Shown: positions 8,877-17,814, counted from the first letter of the stretch. The stretch is DNA of 64,000 nucleotides from Paenibacillus sp. JZ16 (GCF_015326965.1 NZ_CP017659.1:496001-560000); one strand, 5' to 3'. The notes: generated by a model from the sequence alone, not told the origin. Translations and numbers: made by a program.

Positions 8877-9416
8877 TTAAATTTGTCTCACTTTTGGTAA
8901 ATGGTCAGTGTAAGGTAGAAATTTATGGATTACATCCGATGTTCTAATTTTCATATAGCCTGTCGTTGTCCCGTCGCTACATCCGTACCATTCTTGGGCC
9001 ACTATGTCTTCGTCAAGTACAACCTGTACAACTTGATCTTTATCCAATAAGACACCAAAAATAGTTACAGCACCTATTTTTACACCTAACAAATGTTCCA
9101 ACTGATCAGCCGAAGCAAATGACACACGAGAAATACCAAGTTGATTACTAAAGTCTTTAGCTTTAAATTGCTTATCAGCTGTAGTAATAAGTAAATAGAA
9201 TTGGGTTTGTTGCCTATTACAAAGAAAGAGTGTCTTCACAATATTTACATTTAGTTTTTGATTAATTTCAATACAATCCTCCATAGAGATTGCTTCATCT
9301 GTATTTACGCGTTCAAAAGGTATTTGTAGTTTTTCTAATGTTTCATAAGTTCTTTCTTGTAGTTGTGTCAGATACTTCTCCGGCGTTGAAATTAGAATAT
9401 TGCTTATAAAAAACAT
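8877..9416 (-). CDS. YbaK/ProX-type aminoacyl-tRNA deacylase
   Basis: 179 residues of the YbaK/EbsC editing fold, which hydrolyses misacylated tRNA (Cys-tRNA-Pro or Ala-tRNA-Pro in characterised members). The conserved lysine is in NVNIVKTLFL (K61), and GVKIGAVTIFGVLLDKD, then CSDGTTTGYMKIRTSD match the later strands. First gene of a two-gene operon with the EamA exporter; the promoter must lie in 9417-9556, shared with the divergent LysR gene. With an exporter it may protect against an amino acid that is mischarged onto tRNA; this is inference. Confidence 0.85.
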   Translation of the reverse strand: MFFISNILISTPEKYLTQLQERTYETLEKLQIPFERVNTDEAISMEDCIEINQKLNVNIVKTLFLCNRQQTQFYLLITTADKQFKAKDFSNQLGISRVSFASADQLEHLLGVKIGAVTIFGVLLDKDQVVQVVLDEDIVAQEWYGCSDGTTTGYMKIRTSDVIHKFLPYTDHLPKVRQI

Positions 9417-9515
9417 GTATAAGATCCTTTCAAACTGTAGATTTTTTATATTTGTGTTTGTTTGAATAAAAGTGTATCATCGTTCTTACTATTACAAAAG
9501 CGACTGTTTATCATG

Positions 9516-9529
9516 TTTATCATGATAAA
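9516..9529. promoter_or_regulatory. Palindrome in the LysR / deacylase intergenic region
   Basis: TTTATCATGATAAA is a perfect 14-bp palindrome 28 bases before the LysR start, preceded by a further half-site TTTATCATG. A divergent LysR promoter region is where an autoregulatory site is expected; binding is inferred only. Confidence 0.45.
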
Positions 9530-9556
9530 ATCAGATACAAAGAGGAGAAAAATGAT

Positions 9557-10441
9557 ATGGATAAGAACATTCAGAAATATTTAGCCTTAATTAAAACCGT
9601 TGAATACGGAAGCTTTACCAAAGCAGCCGAAATGTTGAATTATTCACAATCGGGGATCAGTCGAATGATCAACGATTTAGAATCAGAATGGAAGATATCT
9701 CTTCTAGAACGAGATCGCTCTGGCGTACGACTGACTTCTGAGGGTCTGAAAGTACTTCCTTATGCGAAAAGTGTGTGTAATGAATATGAGAAGCTGCAAT
9801 CCCAAATTGACGAACTACATGGACTCCAATCTGGGATTATACGGATTGGAACATTTTCAAGCGTGGCTACGCATTGGCTTCCCAATATAATCAAAGCATT
9901 TCAAAAAGAATATCCGAACATTGACTATGAACTTTTACTGGGAGATTATACGGAAATTGAAAGCTGGATATCGGAAGGTCGTGTGGATTGTGGCTTTCTA
10001 AGGCTCCCCTCTCAAACCAAACTTGACACGACTTTTCTGGAAGAAGATAAGCTACTTGTGATCCTACCGGAAAATCACTCACTCGCAAGCTGTGATCGTT
10101 TTCCTGTCAAAGCATTGGGTGAAGATCCGTTTATGCTTTTAGAAAAAGGCGCTAAAGCCGAAATTTCAGAAATATTTGAGCGATGTAATGTAACACCACA
10201 AGTTCATTTTACCACATGGGACGATTATGCCATCATGTCGATGGTGGAAAGTGGGTTAGGGATCAGTATTCTGCCTGAGCTTATTTTAAAACGTACCCCC
10301 TATCGTATTGTTGTAAAAGAACTTGAATTCCCAGCCTACCGTAGAATTGGCCTTGCAATGAAAGATAAAAACTCTACCTCTCTTGCTCTCAAACGGTTTT
10401 TAGATTATCTACAATATAGAAATATTACTGAAGAATCATAA
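9557..10441 (+). CDS. LysR-family transcriptional regulator
   Basis: 294 residues from ATG 9557 with GAGGAG upstream. Residues 1-60 form the LysR winged helix (YLALIKTVEYGSFTKAAEML, then SQSGISRMINDLESEWKISL), followed by the linker helix and a periplasmic-binding-like effector domain (IRIGTFSSVATHWLPNIIKA; MVESGLGISILPEL). Transcribed away from the YbaK/EamA operon, which it most likely controls through the palindromic intergenic region. Complete and of usual length. Confidence 0.9.
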   Translation: MDKNIQKYLALIKTVEYGSFTKAAEMLNYSQSGISRMINDLESEWKISLLERDRSGVRLTSEGLKVLPYAKSVCNEYEKLQSQIDELHGLQSGIIRIGTFSSVATHWLPNIIKAFQKEYPNIDYELLLGDYTEIESWISEGRVDCGFLRLPSQTKLDTTFLEEDKLLVILPENHSLASCDRFPVKALGEDPFMLLEKGAKAEISEIFERCNVTPQVHFTTWDDYAIMSMVESGLGISILPELILKRTPYRIVVKELEFPAYRRIGLAMKDKNSTSLALKRFLDYLQYRNITEES

Positions 10442-10465
10442 TTACTTAAGAGTTTGTGAAGAAAT

Positions 10466-10498
10466 CCCTTACCTTTAAAAAAAGGAAGAATTTTTTTA
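10466..10498 (+). terminator. Possible terminator after the LysR gene
   Basis: CTTACCTTT and AAAAAGGAAG can pair and are followed by AATTTTTTT. The stem is weak. The IS begins seven bases later. Confidence 0.35.
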
Positions 10499-10547
10499 TA
10501 AAACTGGTCATAGCCCCGTCAAGTAGACATTAAAAAAAGAGATTTTA

Positions 10548-11399
10548 TTAAGCGGCGACTTTTTCCCGAAACTCAATCGGGGAGAGGTCGCCCAGTTTGT
10601 TTTGGAAACGTTCCATGTTGTAAAACGAAATATACTCCGTAATTTGGCTCCTGGCTTGCTCCAGATTTTGAGGTCTCTCCAAATACAGTTTCTCTGTCTT
10701 TAAGTGGGAGAAGAACGACTCAATACAAGCATTGTCATAGCAGTTTCCACGCCGGGAATGGCTTCCTGTAAGCTTCTTCTCTTCAAGTAACTTGGCATAG
10801 GTTTGTGTTGTATACTGAAACCCCTGGTCCGAGTGGAGCAAGGAAGGTCCACATTTCAGTTTCTTCACTGTGTCTGTAACGAGTTTTAAGTCATTTCGCT
10901 CAGAGAGTTCCCACGCTACAATTTCATTGTTGTACAGATCCATCACCACGGAGAGATAAGCAAAATCATGCCCAATCCGGACATACGTAATATCCGTCAC
11001 GAGCTTCTGCACAGGAGTTGTCGCTGAGAATTCCCGATTTAGGACATTACGGAACAGAACGGACGGTTTCCGGCCAGCAAATGGACGTTTCTTGCGAATC
11101 ACGGAACGAATCTGAAGTTCTCTCATTAAGCGGCGTACCTTTTAGTGATTCACTACAAGGCCTTCTTTGCCTAACGCGGTTCGCATACGTTTGTAGCCGA
11201 AATAAGGACGAAGCCGATGAATGCTTAAAATATGTGCTTTCAGATCCGCATCCCGGTCTGCTCGTTTCTCTCTGAGGGCAGCATTTTTCTTCCATTTGTA
11301 GTAACCTGCACGCGAAATTTCAGCAATTTTACACAGCCAAACCACAGGTGCCCACTTGCTTATTTCTCGAACGGACTGGCACCGGGCTTCGAAATCCAA
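10548..11399 (-). pseudogene. IS3 transposase OrfB, copy 1, nonsense mutation
   Basis: Same 283-residue rve/DDE integrase-type OrfB as copy 2, with DITYVRIGHDFAYLSVVMDL, HSDQGFQY, NACIESFFSHLK as the D-D-E positions. After VVNH the codon AAA of copy 2 is TAA (11142-11144), cutting the protein to 85 residues and leaving the catalytic part unreadable. Read-through or restart at the MRELQ codon downstream could still give a 192-residue piece with the DDE domain, but this copy is most likely inactive on its own. Confidence 0.9.
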
Positions 11400-11698
11400 C
11401 TTTCCTCTCCGTGCAAATTTGGATTGAGCTTTTTTAGATATTCTACCTGTGCTTTCAGATAAGCATTTTCTTCTTCTGCACTACTAAAATGCTTCTTCGT
11501 CCAACGTCCACGGTAATCCTCGAAACTCTCTCCATTTTGGTTTTTACGAACCCATGTGATAATCTGGCTCTCGCTCTTAATCCCAAACTTCTTCATGATC
11601 CGACTGTACGTCCAACCTTCTTCCACTCGCAGACGAACGGCTTCTTTCTTCGTTTCTTCGCTATATCGATTAAAGGTTTGGCCTTTCTTCGCTGACAT
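11360..11698 (-). CDS. IS3 transposase OrfA, copy 1
   Basis: 112 residues with the IS3 helix-turn-helix (KKEAVRLRVEEGWTYSRIM) and a leucine-zipper-like helix (AEEENAYLKAQVEYLKKL). ATG 11698 begins just inside the right terminal repeat. Near the end, CTAAAAAAGCTC offers the -1 slip that joins OrfA to OrfB in this family. Confidence 0.9.
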   Translation of the reverse strand: MSAKKGQTFNRYSEETKKEAVRLRVEEGWTYSRIMKKFGIKSESQIITWVRKNQNGESFEDYRGRWTKKHFSSAEEENAYLKAQVEYLKKLNPNLHGEESWISKPGASPFEK

Positions 11699-11800
11699 AA
11701 CAAAAATCCCCTCCGGTATCCAGTATTTGAGTTCATTGTAACATGTCCTCTTTTTTCACTGTCTACCATGAGGGGATAATACCAAACATCATTAAACTAA

Positions 11801-11996
11801 CCTGCCCGTTAGCTTAATGAAATTGCATGGGAACATAGTAAGATACTTATCTAATCGGGAATCGGCTCATGTTCTTGTCCATTACGGCAATCGGTACAAG
11901 TTCTAATCCTCGACTCGGGACAAGAACTTGTACCGATAAAACAAAAAAGCCGCTAAAATAGCGACTCTCAATGGGAACAAGTTCTTGTCCCGCGAC
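11801..11996. repeat. Family B intergenic repeat, complete
   Basis: Same architecture as the copy at 6190: CCTGCCCGTTAGCTTAATG core, GTACAAGTTC.../...GAACTTGTAC palindrome, AGCCGCTAAAATAGCGAC terminator stem, end GTTCTTGTCCCGCGAC. The IS inserted 16 bases to its left. Confidence 0.85.
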
Positions 11997-12089
11997 ACCT
12001 GTCACCTGACAAGATTTCGTCAAAGTTAATTGAATTTACTACTTACTTTTCGGTGCCTGCTGAGAATGTTGCCTCTTCTGAATTTAATT

Positions 12090-12422
12090 TTAGAGTTCTG
12101 TAATACGGAGAACCCTATACTTTGTTTCATCATCCTTATTTAATTCAATTCGTATTCTTTTTTCCCCCCGTTCCATACTCAAATTCCCTTCAACCATTAG
12201 ATTTTCCCCATTAATCTCACAAACTTTTTTAGGCGTGAATATCCAATTGGTTCCGAATTTATCATGGATTGATTTGTTAATTTCTTTATGCAATATCTGT
12301 GAAGTGTAGGTTCGAATATCTTCGTATTTTGAATCTTCTGGTGCAGCAAAACAAAAGTTAGCCAAACTCAATGCTAAACATATCACAGACAATATAAAAA
12401 TAAATTTTAGCTTAATTTTCAT
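12090..12422 (-). CDS. Small secreted hypothetical protein
   Basis: The start is ATG 12422 with AGAGGTG upstream. About 110 residues with a classical signal peptide (MKIKLKFIFILSVICLALSL, then ANFCFA-AP cleavage). The mature part is polar: YEDIRTYTSQILHKEINKSI, then a basic/acidic beta-rich end (RIELNKDDETKYRVLRI). It resembles the small exported DUF3888-type Bacillus proteins in shape, but I cannot confirm the family. Divergent from the next small secreted gene. Confidence 0.6.
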   Translation of the reverse strand: MKIKLKFIFILSVICLALSLANFCFAAPEDSKYEDIRTYTSQILHKEINKSIHDKFGTNWIFTPKKVCEINGENLMVEGNLSMERGEKRIRIELNKDDETKYRVLRITEL

Positions 12423-12540
12423 ATTGATCACCTCTTTTTAATGTTAAAATTATTATTTCCCATATAACAACGAAAATATTAACCAATAATAAATTAGAAT
12501 ATAATGTTAAGTCTTTATTCTTATATACAGGAAAAATGGA

Positions 12541-12804
12541 ATGTTTGATATTGTGAAAAAGAAGCTTATATATTTACTTATGTTTGTAATTTTCTCCTCG
12601 GTTTCTTTTACAACATCTATTATGTCCGCAGATAATGAATCAAATAAGCCCACCGAAACACCTGGTCAAAATTACGAAATAGCTGGTGTTGAAACATTTA
12701 CCTATGAATTCTCTAATAGATTTTATATCCCTTATACTATATATAGAACTCAAGGTTCGAGTATTAGAGGGAAGGTAGATATAGAGTCTATTTGGATGTT
12801 ATAA
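12541..12804 (+). CDS. Small secreted hypothetical protein, 3' end probably frameshifted
   Basis: From ATG 12541 a signal peptide (KKKLIYLLMFVIFSSVSFTT...SA-DNES) leads to a short mature chain, NYEIAGVETFTYEFSNRFYI. The frame ends at 12804 after DIESIWML. One base over, an open frame continues with DVITSDSSLISGNGKISW to a stop at 12851, matching the ISGNG motif seen in the ORF at 44068-44310. So the original gene probably ran to 12851 and has lost its frame near 12795. Function unknown. Confidence 0.5.
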   Translation: MFDIVKKKLIYLLMFVIFSSVSFTTSIMSADNESNKPTETPGQNYEIAGVETFTYEFSNRFYIPYTIYRTQGSSIRGKVDIESIWML

Positions 12805-12852
12805 CATCAGATAGCTCATTAATAAGCGGTAATGGTAAGATTTCTTGGTGAA

Positions 12853-12924
12853 TAAAAAGAACCGGCGCGTGCCGGTTCTTTTTTGAGAGTGGTTTTATTG
12901 AGCTAGCTTTTCCCGTTAGTTTAA
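12853..12924. repeat. Family A intergenic element, right half with terminator
   Basis: AAAAAGAACCGGCGCGTGCC... stem with T-run on both strands (12855-12885), then ATTGAGCTAGC and right core TTTTCCCGTTAG. It can terminate the small secreted gene on the plus strand and the methyltransferase on the minus strand. Confidence 0.75.
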
Positions 12925-12976
12925 TAGTCCTTGTGATTAGTATGATAATCTTACACTCTTTGTCCAAAACTCATTG

Positions 12977-13801
12977 CTACTCTGGCTTTTTACCACATGC
13001 CATAACATATGTCATCATTGCATAGGATTCAGAGGCATTGTTAATTTGATGAGAAGCTTCTTCCAGCTGATCATATTCTTGCTTATTAATAAGCCCATTT
13101 TTGAAAAAACCAGTGAAACGATTGATATTAAACTGGTGCTTAAAACCCTCGATTCCATGAATGTCACTGTGCTGAATAATCGCATCAGTATCTATATCGG
13201 TGTAGCCTGCATTTTTTAAAAGGCGTGGTAAACTCCGACCAATATGCCGGTTCCCACCTTTGTTGGCTACGTGATCAGCAATTTTCTTTAACACAGTAGG
13301 TAGCACGTCAATATCAGGATATACTGCCCCAAAGATCCCATCATCTACATCAATAATAACAAGCTTTCCTCCTGGTTTTAGAACTCTATAAATTTCTTGA
13401 GCTGCCAGCACAGGATTATGCAGATGAAGAAAGAGTAACCTAGCTACTGCGAAATCAAATGATTGATCAGGCAGTGTTGTGTCATAAACTGATGATTGAA
13501 CAAATCGCAGTCTTGAAGATGGCACATGTTCTAACAGGTTTTTAGCTTTATCGATTAACGCTCCATCGATTTCCAAAGCAGTTACTTGACTGTCTGGCAA
13601 GCTATTAACTATTTGCTCAGTAACGAAACCAGGTCCGCTACCGAGTTCAATGATTTTCATTCCATTCTGTAATCCGTACCATTGTAAGTTGCGAAATTCT
13701 TTAGCCCATCCCATGGTTGCCTGTACTTTCAATCGTTCTATTTCAGATTCAAAACCCAGAGTTGCATTTTGAATGTTGTAAGTAGATTGACGTTCGTTCA
13801 T
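12977..13801 (-). CDS. Class I SAM-dependent methyltransferase
   Basis: Start ATG 13801 (GGAGG seven bases before), 274 residues. Motif I is IIELGSGPGFVTEQIV (about 52-67), acidic end of strand two in VTALEID, then SVYDTTLPDQSFDFAVARLL and the post-I helix with YRVLKPGGKLVIIDVDD. This is the Methyltransf_11/25 small-molecule type. The C-terminal ~90 residues form a substrate cap with no recognisable specificity. A single gene between two family A elements; substrate unknown. Confidence 0.85.
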   Translation of the reverse strand: MNERQSTYNIQNATLGFESEIERLKVQATMGWAKEFRNLQWYGLQNGMKIIELGSGPGFVTEQIVNSLPDSQVTALEIDGALIDKAKNLLEHVPSSRLRFVQSSVYDTTLPDQSFDFAVARLLFLHLHNPVLAAQEIYRVLKPGGKLVIIDVDDGIFGAVYPDIDVLPTVLKKIADHVANKGGNRHIGRSLPRLLKNAGYTDIDTDAIIQHSDIHGIEGFKHQFNINRFTGFFKNGLINKQEYDQLEEASHQINNASESYAMMTYVMACGKKPE

Positions 13802-13907
13802 CTCCACACCTCCGTTAAACTTCACTCAGATCTGTTTCGTTCCTAACAAGCAGGTTTATATTCATTATTTCGAGATCCGGCGTTGATTTCCTTTTTATTA
13901 CACTAAC

Positions 13908-13991
13908 CTGCCCGTTAGTTGAACAAAAAGCAGCTGATCATGGCCAGCTGCTTTTTTATATTTATTTAACTATCGTTCCCGGTAGTTCAAT
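13908..13991. repeat. Family A intergenic element, complete
   Basis: CCTGCCCGTTAGTTGAAC, CAGCTGATCATGGCCAGCTG stem, TTTAACTATCG, then a right core with a change (TTCCCGGTAG). Almost identical in the left two thirds to the elements at 7148 and 49347. Bases 13992-14088 hold no gene. Confidence 0.88.
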
Positions 13992-14088
13992 ATTATGCGT
14001 ATTATGCCATATTATACGTTACGAATGATTCTTTTTGGGCTGGGAATAATTACGTAGTAACTATAGAGATATACCGCTTGTTTTCCCT

Positions 14089-15723
14089 CTAACTTCTGAA
14101 GAGCAAAAAGCCATCTAAATACAAATTCCAAACACTTATTATACAAGGGGTAAGTTCGAGCCCAGTCATAGCTACGATGTTGCTCAGGGTACGTTTACCA
14201 TCTATGAACCTTAGCATACTGTACTCGTTCGGCGAAAGAAATCTGCGACTGGGCCAGACCGGATCTTCCGAGATGGCCAGCAATCGAGTTACATCAAACC
14301 TGACCGACGAAGTAAAATACGGGATGCAGTTTCCATTGAGGGAATTGATTTGAAGTTCCTCCGCCAATCGCGTGGAGTAAGGTTGCATAAGTTTTTCATA
14401 TAATTCGTAATGTTCGCCTACAAACATTGGTGGATACCACTGAGGAGTGCCCGTTGTTGTGCTAGCTGCGTACCACCCGCATGTACGTTTATGGGCCTCG
14501 TATTTTTCAGCAAATCGACTCGGCTTGTAAGCGACAGAATTTAATGAACCTTTACTCATCGTAGCTAGACTACTTTGTACATCTGTTACTACCTGTACTA
14601 AATTTTTTGTTAGAGCAGCTATACTAAAATGTTGACGTGCATAATTGGCGGCTTGTCTTCCGATTTTCGTACGTAGAGCCTCTCTTTGCAATAAAGTAAT
14701 TACGAAATCTATCCCTTTGGCCCAATCCACACGTATTCCACGTTTTGTTAGTACCGCATCTACAAAATAACCTGTTAGATCATGCTGTACAACATCCTTG
14801 AATCCCCCCCATTCAGTACAAACAACCGGTGTACCACAAGCTACTGCTTCTGCTTGAGAGAGTCCAAAATTTTCACGATGGTAAAACCCAAGATTAGTCA
14901 CCACATCTGCAGCAGAATACATTTGAGCCAGTTCTTCACCGAAAAGTGGGCCTACAAATCGTACACGTTGTGTTAAACCAAATTGATCTGCTTTTTGTTG
15001 CAACCACTCCTTATAATTGGTATTCCGGACCTTAAACTCTCCTAGTACAATATCATCTTCTTCACCGATTATACAAAGATGAACATCAGGGATTTCTTCA
15101 CTAACAAAGCGTAATATTTTTAGTAAAGCGTGGACATTCTTCTGTATGTTTAATCTTCCAACAAATATTAATAGCGGGGAATGAACTGGAATGCCGAATT
15201 TATTGCGTATATCCATTTGTTCATCGACACTTCGAGGATAAAATATTTGCTCGTCTATGCTAAGCGGTATAACCCATTCCTTTAATGTGCTCCATTCTGT
15301 CAATTGTCTCCAAATATCTTGGTCTGCTTTACAACTAAAGAGAATCCCATCATAAGGACGTAGTAGTGACTGCCAAGGAAACAACATTGCCTCTGCTCCT
15401 TTGGGCATGGCTCCTCCAGCAAACAAAATCGCTGGACAAGTTAGGCCTAATTCGTCACGGAGATTAAGTGCATATGTACTGGATGGATATAAATCTGCCC
15501 AGAGGATATCTATGCTCTTAAGAAATGAAGTCATGTTTTCCCGCTGATTAGGTTCACCTTCTGACTGTGCGTACGGGATAACCACCATGTTTTCACGCAA
15601 TGCATGCGAAACATCTCGGGCTACCCTGCCCATACTCCACAATTTCCCCATTTTCTTTGGAGCCGTAGTCCATGGGTAATCTCCCCATAACATACCTACA
15701 CGGGTTTGCTGGTTGAATCCCAA
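14089..15723 (-). CDS. GT4-family glycosyltransferase with a PqqD-like C-terminal domain
   Basis: 544 residues from TTG 15723 with GGAGGTG upstream. The GT-B fold is clear: FVGRLNIQKNVHALLKIL (187-204) opens the nucleotide-sugar domain, FVGPLFGEELAQMYSAADVV follows, and the EX7E motif is E284-E292 in ENFGLSQAE. After about residue 400 there is an unusual extension; the last ~60 residues, LSPNEYSMLRFIDGKRTLSN to YLDGFLLFRS, have the winged-helix pattern of PqqD-like RiPP recognition domains. That would fit glycosylation of a peptide, but no precursor gene is seen nearby. A 76-bp piece of a second copy of this gene lies at 49741-49816. Confidence 0.75.
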   Translation of the reverse strand: MGFNQQTRVGMLWGDYPWTTAPKKMGKLWSMGRVARDVSHALRENMVVIPYAQSEGEPNQRENMTSFLKSIDILWADLYPSSTYALNLRDELGLTCPAILFAGGAMPKGAEAMLFPWQSLLRPYDGILFSCKADQDIWRQLTEWSTLKEWVIPLSIDEQIFYPRSVDEQMDIRNKFGIPVHSPLLIFVGRLNIQKNVHALLKILRFVSEEIPDVHLCIIGEEDDIVLGEFKVRNTNYKEWLQQKADQFGLTQRVRFVGPLFGEELAQMYSAADVVTNLGFYHRENFGLSQAEAVACGTPVVCTEWGGFKDVVQHDLTGYFVDAVLTKRGIRVDWAKGIDFVITLLQREALRTKIGRQAANYARQHFSIAALTKNLVQVVTDVQSSLATMSKGSLNSVAYKPSRFAEKYEAHKRTCGWYAASTTTGTPQWYPPMFVGEHYELYEKLMQPYSTRLAEELQINSLNGNCIPYFTSSVRFDVTRLLAISEDPVWPSRRFLSPNEYSMLRFIDGKRTLSNIVAMTGLELTPCIISVWNLYLDGFLLFRS

Positions 15724-15830
15724 AAAGCACCTCCAGACAATAGTTCACCAGTATATATTTACATATTAATATTCAAGGGATACTTTAATTTACCTGTTCA
15801 TGTCATTGCCTCGTTGCCTATTATGTTTAT

Positions 15831-15874
15831 CTGCCCTTAGTTGAATAAAGGCGGACCTTATTGGGATCTGCTGT
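15831..15874. repeat. Family A intergenic element, left part
   Basis: CTGCCC-TTAGTTGAATAAAG (one base missing from the core) followed by GGCGGACC...GGATCTGC, running into the 3' end of the recombinase gene. The right core is absent. The element is thus fused to the recombinase. Confidence 0.6.
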
Positions 15875-16727
15875 TATTCATAATGCTAAAAAAACGACGA
15901 TAAAGTTCTCGTCGTCGTTCGCCGCGCAGCTGAGCATATATTTGAGTGGTTGATGCTTTTTCATGCCCTAGCATGCCTTGAATGAAATCTAAAGGTGCTC
16001 CATTATCGAGGAGTTGGCACGCATAGGTATGACGAAATCGATGCGGATATAGATTTACTTCAAGCTCTCCTCGGCCTGCAAGCCGTTTCAACGCCCACCG
16101 GATCGTAGGAATGGCCATCCGTCTACTCGGATGTGTATCGGTTACGAATAAGGCTTTACAGTTGTCTTCACGGCCGGCCAGATACTTCTTGAGCCACACT
16201 TTACACTCTGTCGTGAAATAAACTTCTCTCTGCTTTGAACCTTTGCCATTAACAATTGCAGAGCAGTTTTCCCAGTTAAGATCCTCGATATTTATCTTCT
16301 CCACTTCTCCAACCCGGCAGCCCGTACTGTAGAGAAACTCAAGTAACGCCCTTTCTCTCAGTGATTGACAAGCGATCTTTAAGTGAATTATATCTTCCTC
16401 GATTAAAAACTTAGGTATTCGTTTATCCATTTTAGGTTCTCGTAGTTTTAGGGAGGGATTAGAAGTCAAGTATGTTTCTTCAAAAGCATAGCGAAAAAGG
16501 GAACTAACAAAGCGAATCCGGTGTCCTAGGCTACTTGGCTTCAACCGATTAGATTGTTTCGCTAAGTACTCCTTCAGCAGAGTTAAAGTTATCTCGGTTA
16601 TATCCAGGTCACCGAGTTCATTCATCAGCATTTTGTGCTGGAGAGCGTATGCTTTCAATGTTTTCGGACTAAATCCTTGGATACGTTTATCAGTCTCATA
16701 CAGTCGCCACAACTCGCTTAATATCAT
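15858..16727 (-). CDS. Tyrosine recombinase (Xer/phage-integrase type)
   Basis: 289 residues from ATG 16727 with AGGAGG upstream. Residues 1-90 form the SAM-like core-binding domain. The catalytic set is complete: R138 (GCRVGE), K162 (NGKGSKQR), H229 and R232 (PHRFRHTYA), H255 (LGHEKAST), Y264 (TQIYAQL). The Arg-to-His spacing of 91 residues is as in XerC/D and shorter than in integron IntI proteins, so the IntI-specific insertion is absent. Element cores lie at both ends (15831 and 16796), and the gene points the same way as most array genes. It is the only intact site-specific recombinase in the window and the natural candidate for moving the cassettes; this is inference. It could instead belong to an unrelated island. 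Confidence 0.9.
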   Translation of the reverse strand: MILSELWRLYETDKRIQGFSPKTLKAYALQHKMLMNELGDLDITEITLTLLKEYLAKQSNRLKPSSLGHRIRFVSSLFRYAFEETYLTSNPSLKLREPKMDKRIPKFLIEEDIIHLKIACQSLRERALLEFLYSTGCRVGEVEKINIEDLNWENCSAIVNGKGSKQREVYFTTECKVWLKKYLAGREDNCKALFVTDTHPSRRMAIPTIRWALKRLAGRGELEVNLYPHRFRHTYACQLLDNGAPLDFIQGMLGHEKASTTQIYAQLRGERRRELYRRFFSIMNNSRSQ

Positions 16728-16732
16728 AACAA

Positions 16733-16780
16733 AACCTCCTATTAGAGCTATTAAATCTAGTTTGCTTCTAATAGAAGGTT
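16733..16780. promoter_or_regulatory. Long inverted repeat in the recombinase leader
   Basis: AACCTCCTATTAGAGC (16733-16748) pairs with GCTTCTAATAGAAGGTT (16764-16780) with one bulge and one mismatch. The left arm contains the ribosome binding site of the recombinase (AGGAGG on the minus strand). Folded in RNA it would hide that site; as DNA it could be a recombinase or regulator site next to the gene start, the place where integrons carry attI. Confidence 0.65.
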
Positions 16781-16795
16781 TTAATCTTTCTGATT

Positions 16796-16822
16796 TGAAC
16801 TAGAGTGTCCCGTTAGTTCAAT
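16796..16822. repeat. Family A core upstream of the recombinase
   Basis: TTGAACTAGAGTGTCCCGTTAGTTCAAT-like right core only, 70 bases upstream of the recombinase start. The stem region of a full element is lacking. Confidence 0.6.
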
Positions 16823-16835
16823 ATCCTAGCATAAG

Positions 16836-17018
16836 TAGTCGTAAAAGATTAAAACAAAAATTAACGTGAATAATCTAATGTCCTGATGGTACTATCTCCC
16901 ACCTCAAATGTACTTTTCATAAATCTCATGTGTGCAGGATTGCCTAACGGGCTAGCGATTTGCATTGGCAATATTTACTCATTAAACTGTGTTCTCATCT
17001 TTGTTAAAGTGGATAAGC
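16836..17018. repeat. Duplicated 180-bp block, copy A
   Basis: Matches 47688-47867 over its whole length, with five substitutions and one 3-base indel. Both copies stand just to the right of a CCCGTTAG core. On the minus strand the block holds the end of a gene (LIHFNKDENTV stop) and a small frame, MQIASPLGNPAHMRFMKSTF, then EVGDSTIRTLDYSR (34 residues), in which the 3-base difference is in frame. Origin unknown. Confidence 0.8.
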
Positions 17019-17475
17019 GGGTTCGGGAATCCCTCCGCCATGAGTAGATAAGGCTGAGGTTCAATGCATAAGTGGTCCATCCCGAACTTCAGCTCAACCA
17101 ATGTGGGAATAACGGCAAAAGCCATCGTCGTTTTCAAGTGGGATTGGGCTGCATGATTGATCTTCAGTCCTAACTCCACATTTTCATGGAATGTCTTGAA
17201 ATAGATCCAACTGTTAAAGCTCTATCTGAATCGGCGGCATACGCTAATTTTTCTTGGTTCTTCGCCTGTAATATAAGAGTTGCCGTCATTACCTGCAGAC
17301 TTACAAATTAAGACGGTATATTCATCTTGGATCCTGTCTAATTCGAACTTGTTTTTAAATAAAAGGAGGGGACAAAAGAGACCTCGAAGTGGTATTATCC
17401 CCTCATGGTAGACAGTGAAAAAAGAGGACATGTTACAATGAACTCAAATACTGGATACCGGAGGGGATTTTTGTT

Positions 17476-17814
17476 ATGTCAGCGAAGAAAGGCCAAACCT
17501 TTAATCGATATAGCGAAGAAACGAAGAAAGAAGCCGTTCGTCTGCGAGTGGAAGAAGGTTGGACGTACAGTCGGATCATGAAGAAGTTTGGGATTAAGAG
17601 CGAGAGCCAGATTATCACATGGGTTCGTAAAAACCAAAATGGAGAGAGTTTCGAGGATTACCGTGGACGTTGGACGAAGAAGCATTTTAGTAGTGCAGAA
17701 GAAGAAAATGCTTATCTGAAAGCACAGGTAGAATATCTAAAAAAGCTCAATCCAAATTTGCACGGAGAGGAAAGTTGGATTTCGAAGCCCGGTGCCAGTC
17801 CGTTCGAGAAATAA
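17476..17814 (+). CDS. IS3 transposase OrfA, copy 2
   Basis: 112 residues, as in copy 1: helix-turn-helix plus coiled segment. The slippery run A AAA AAG lies at 17739-17745, a few codons before its end, as expected for -1 frameshifting to OrfAB. GGAGGGG upstream gives the ribosome site. Confidence 0.92.
   Translation: MSAKKGQTFNRYSEETKKEAVRLRVEEGWTYSRIMKKFGIKSESQIITWVRKNQNGESFEDYRGRWTKKHFSSAEEENAYLKAQVEYLKKLNPNLHGEESWISKPGASPFEK

Larger units (their letters stand above)
10505..11784 (-). mobile_element. IS3-family insertion sequence, copy 1 (1280 bp)
   Basis: Terminal inverted repeats of about 37 bases begin TGGTATTATCCCC (right end) and TGGTCATAGCCCC (left end), both leading to GTAGACA and an A-run. 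A 3-bp direct repeat, AAC, flanks it (10502-10504 and 11785-11787). It encodes OrfA and OrfB with the A AAA AAG slippery stretch. It lies between the LysR gene and a family B repeat. Apart from the nonsense change in orfB I saw no difference from copy 2, so movement was recent. Confidence 0.95.
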
